From Bradyrhizobium sp. YR681 (GTDB taxonomy: Bacteria > Pseudomonadota > Alphaproteobacteria > Rhizobiales > Xanthobacteraceae), in assembly GCF_000282615.1 (NCBI RefSeq), contig NZ_AKIY01000033.1:1-37110 (forward strand): a DNA stretch of 37,110 bases, written 5' to 3'. Each line of letters starts with the position of its first letter. Within the stretch, counting starts at the first letter, position 1. Shown here in pieces: positions 36,933 to 37,110 of the stretch. The notes under the pieces were generated by a model. That model was not told the origin of the DNA and ran no database searches. It was given only the letters and a program-made list of their open reading frames with translations. Both the position numbers and the translations under genes were made by a program.

Positions 36933-37110
36933 TCATTTGGTCGGCTCGGAGAGCCACTGGCGGATGATGGCGACGGTTTCGTTGGGGTTGCGCTCGGCGA
37001 GCTCGCCGACGCGATGAACGGACTGGGCGTGGACCTGGCCCTGAATGGTGGCGACGTCGATCGCGCTGGCGCCGCCGCTCGGCAGGAGCGCCTGGCCGCC
37101 GGCGGGCGCA
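36933..37110 (-). CDS. fliF: Flagellar MS-ring protein FliF, C-terminal end (rest outside window)
   Basis: The minus-strand frame ending with TGA at 36933 enters from the right edge; about 58 residues are present. They end with AQSVHRVGELAERNPNETVA and IIRQWLSEPTK, the FliF tail that binds FliG. The gene order fliF-fliG supports this. FliF forms the inner-membrane MS ring. The short part visible limits any further statement. Confidence 0.9.
   Translation of the reverse strand, partial: APAGGQALLPSGGASAIDVATIQGQVHAQSVHRVGELAERNPNETVAIIRQWLSEPTK

Overview
The window looks like a chromosomal segment of a Bradyrhizobium-type alphaproteobacterium. The basis is high GC in most parts, napEDABC order with a FixK/FNR box, the fliF-fliG-fliH-fliN-flbD cluster, an ssuADCB sulfonate locus, and several families of short palindromic intergenic repeats I associate with Bradyrhizobium. 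This assignment rests on recognition and was not searched. No rRNA, tRNA, CRISPR array, intact insertion sequence or phage module was seen.

Layout. 1-4.3 kb: 3' end of purA, a proline-rich single-span membrane protein, two small secreted Cys-rich proteins on the minus strand, and two small membrane proteins (DUF5413-like, DUF4112). 4.4-6.5 kb, minus strand: a 98-aa unknown with a strong terminator, a DUF3309 miniprotein, and msrB/msrA for methionine sulfoxide repair. 6.7-9.9 kb: an exported TPR-caspase protein and a compact superfamily 1 (RecD/Dda-like) helicase. 10.1-14.3 kb, minus strand: napEDABC, translationally coupled at napA-napB-napC, behind a perfect TTGAT-N4-ATCAA site. 14.4-19.3 kb: a membrane-anchored AraC regulator, an acyltransferase-3 protein, an LLM-type flavin monooxygenase and a LuxR-type regulator.

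19.4-21.6 kb is visibly lower in GC and holds a HAD phosphatase, a GNAT acetyltransferase and a uridine-kinase-like P-loop protein. 21.8-23.0 kb is a divergent DUF1993/TetR pair around a perfect 35-bp palindrome that covers a sigma70-like promoter. 23.2-26.4 kb: an L,D-transpeptidase, a short P450 relic, three small membrane proteins (two of them paralogues) and a cytochrome P450 with a TTG start. 27.0-31.7 kb: a sulfonate operon ssuA-(28-aa peptide)-ssuD-ssuC-ssuB, a flavin reductase and a 51-aa membrane peptide. It would import alkanesulfonates and desulfonate them with reduced FMN. 31.9-33.0 kb: an M20 metallopeptidase. 33.3-37.1 kb, minus strand: flbD, fliN, fliH, fliG and the 3' end of fliF.

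Most of the window is ordinary metabolic and motility chromosome. The parts most worth a second look are the unlisted small ORFs in the ssu operon, the operator/promoter overlap at 22.4 kb, the TPR-caspase, the paired small paralogues at 2.3-3.1 kb and 24.4-25.0 kb, and the P450 relic. I did not find a convincing new multi-gene system.
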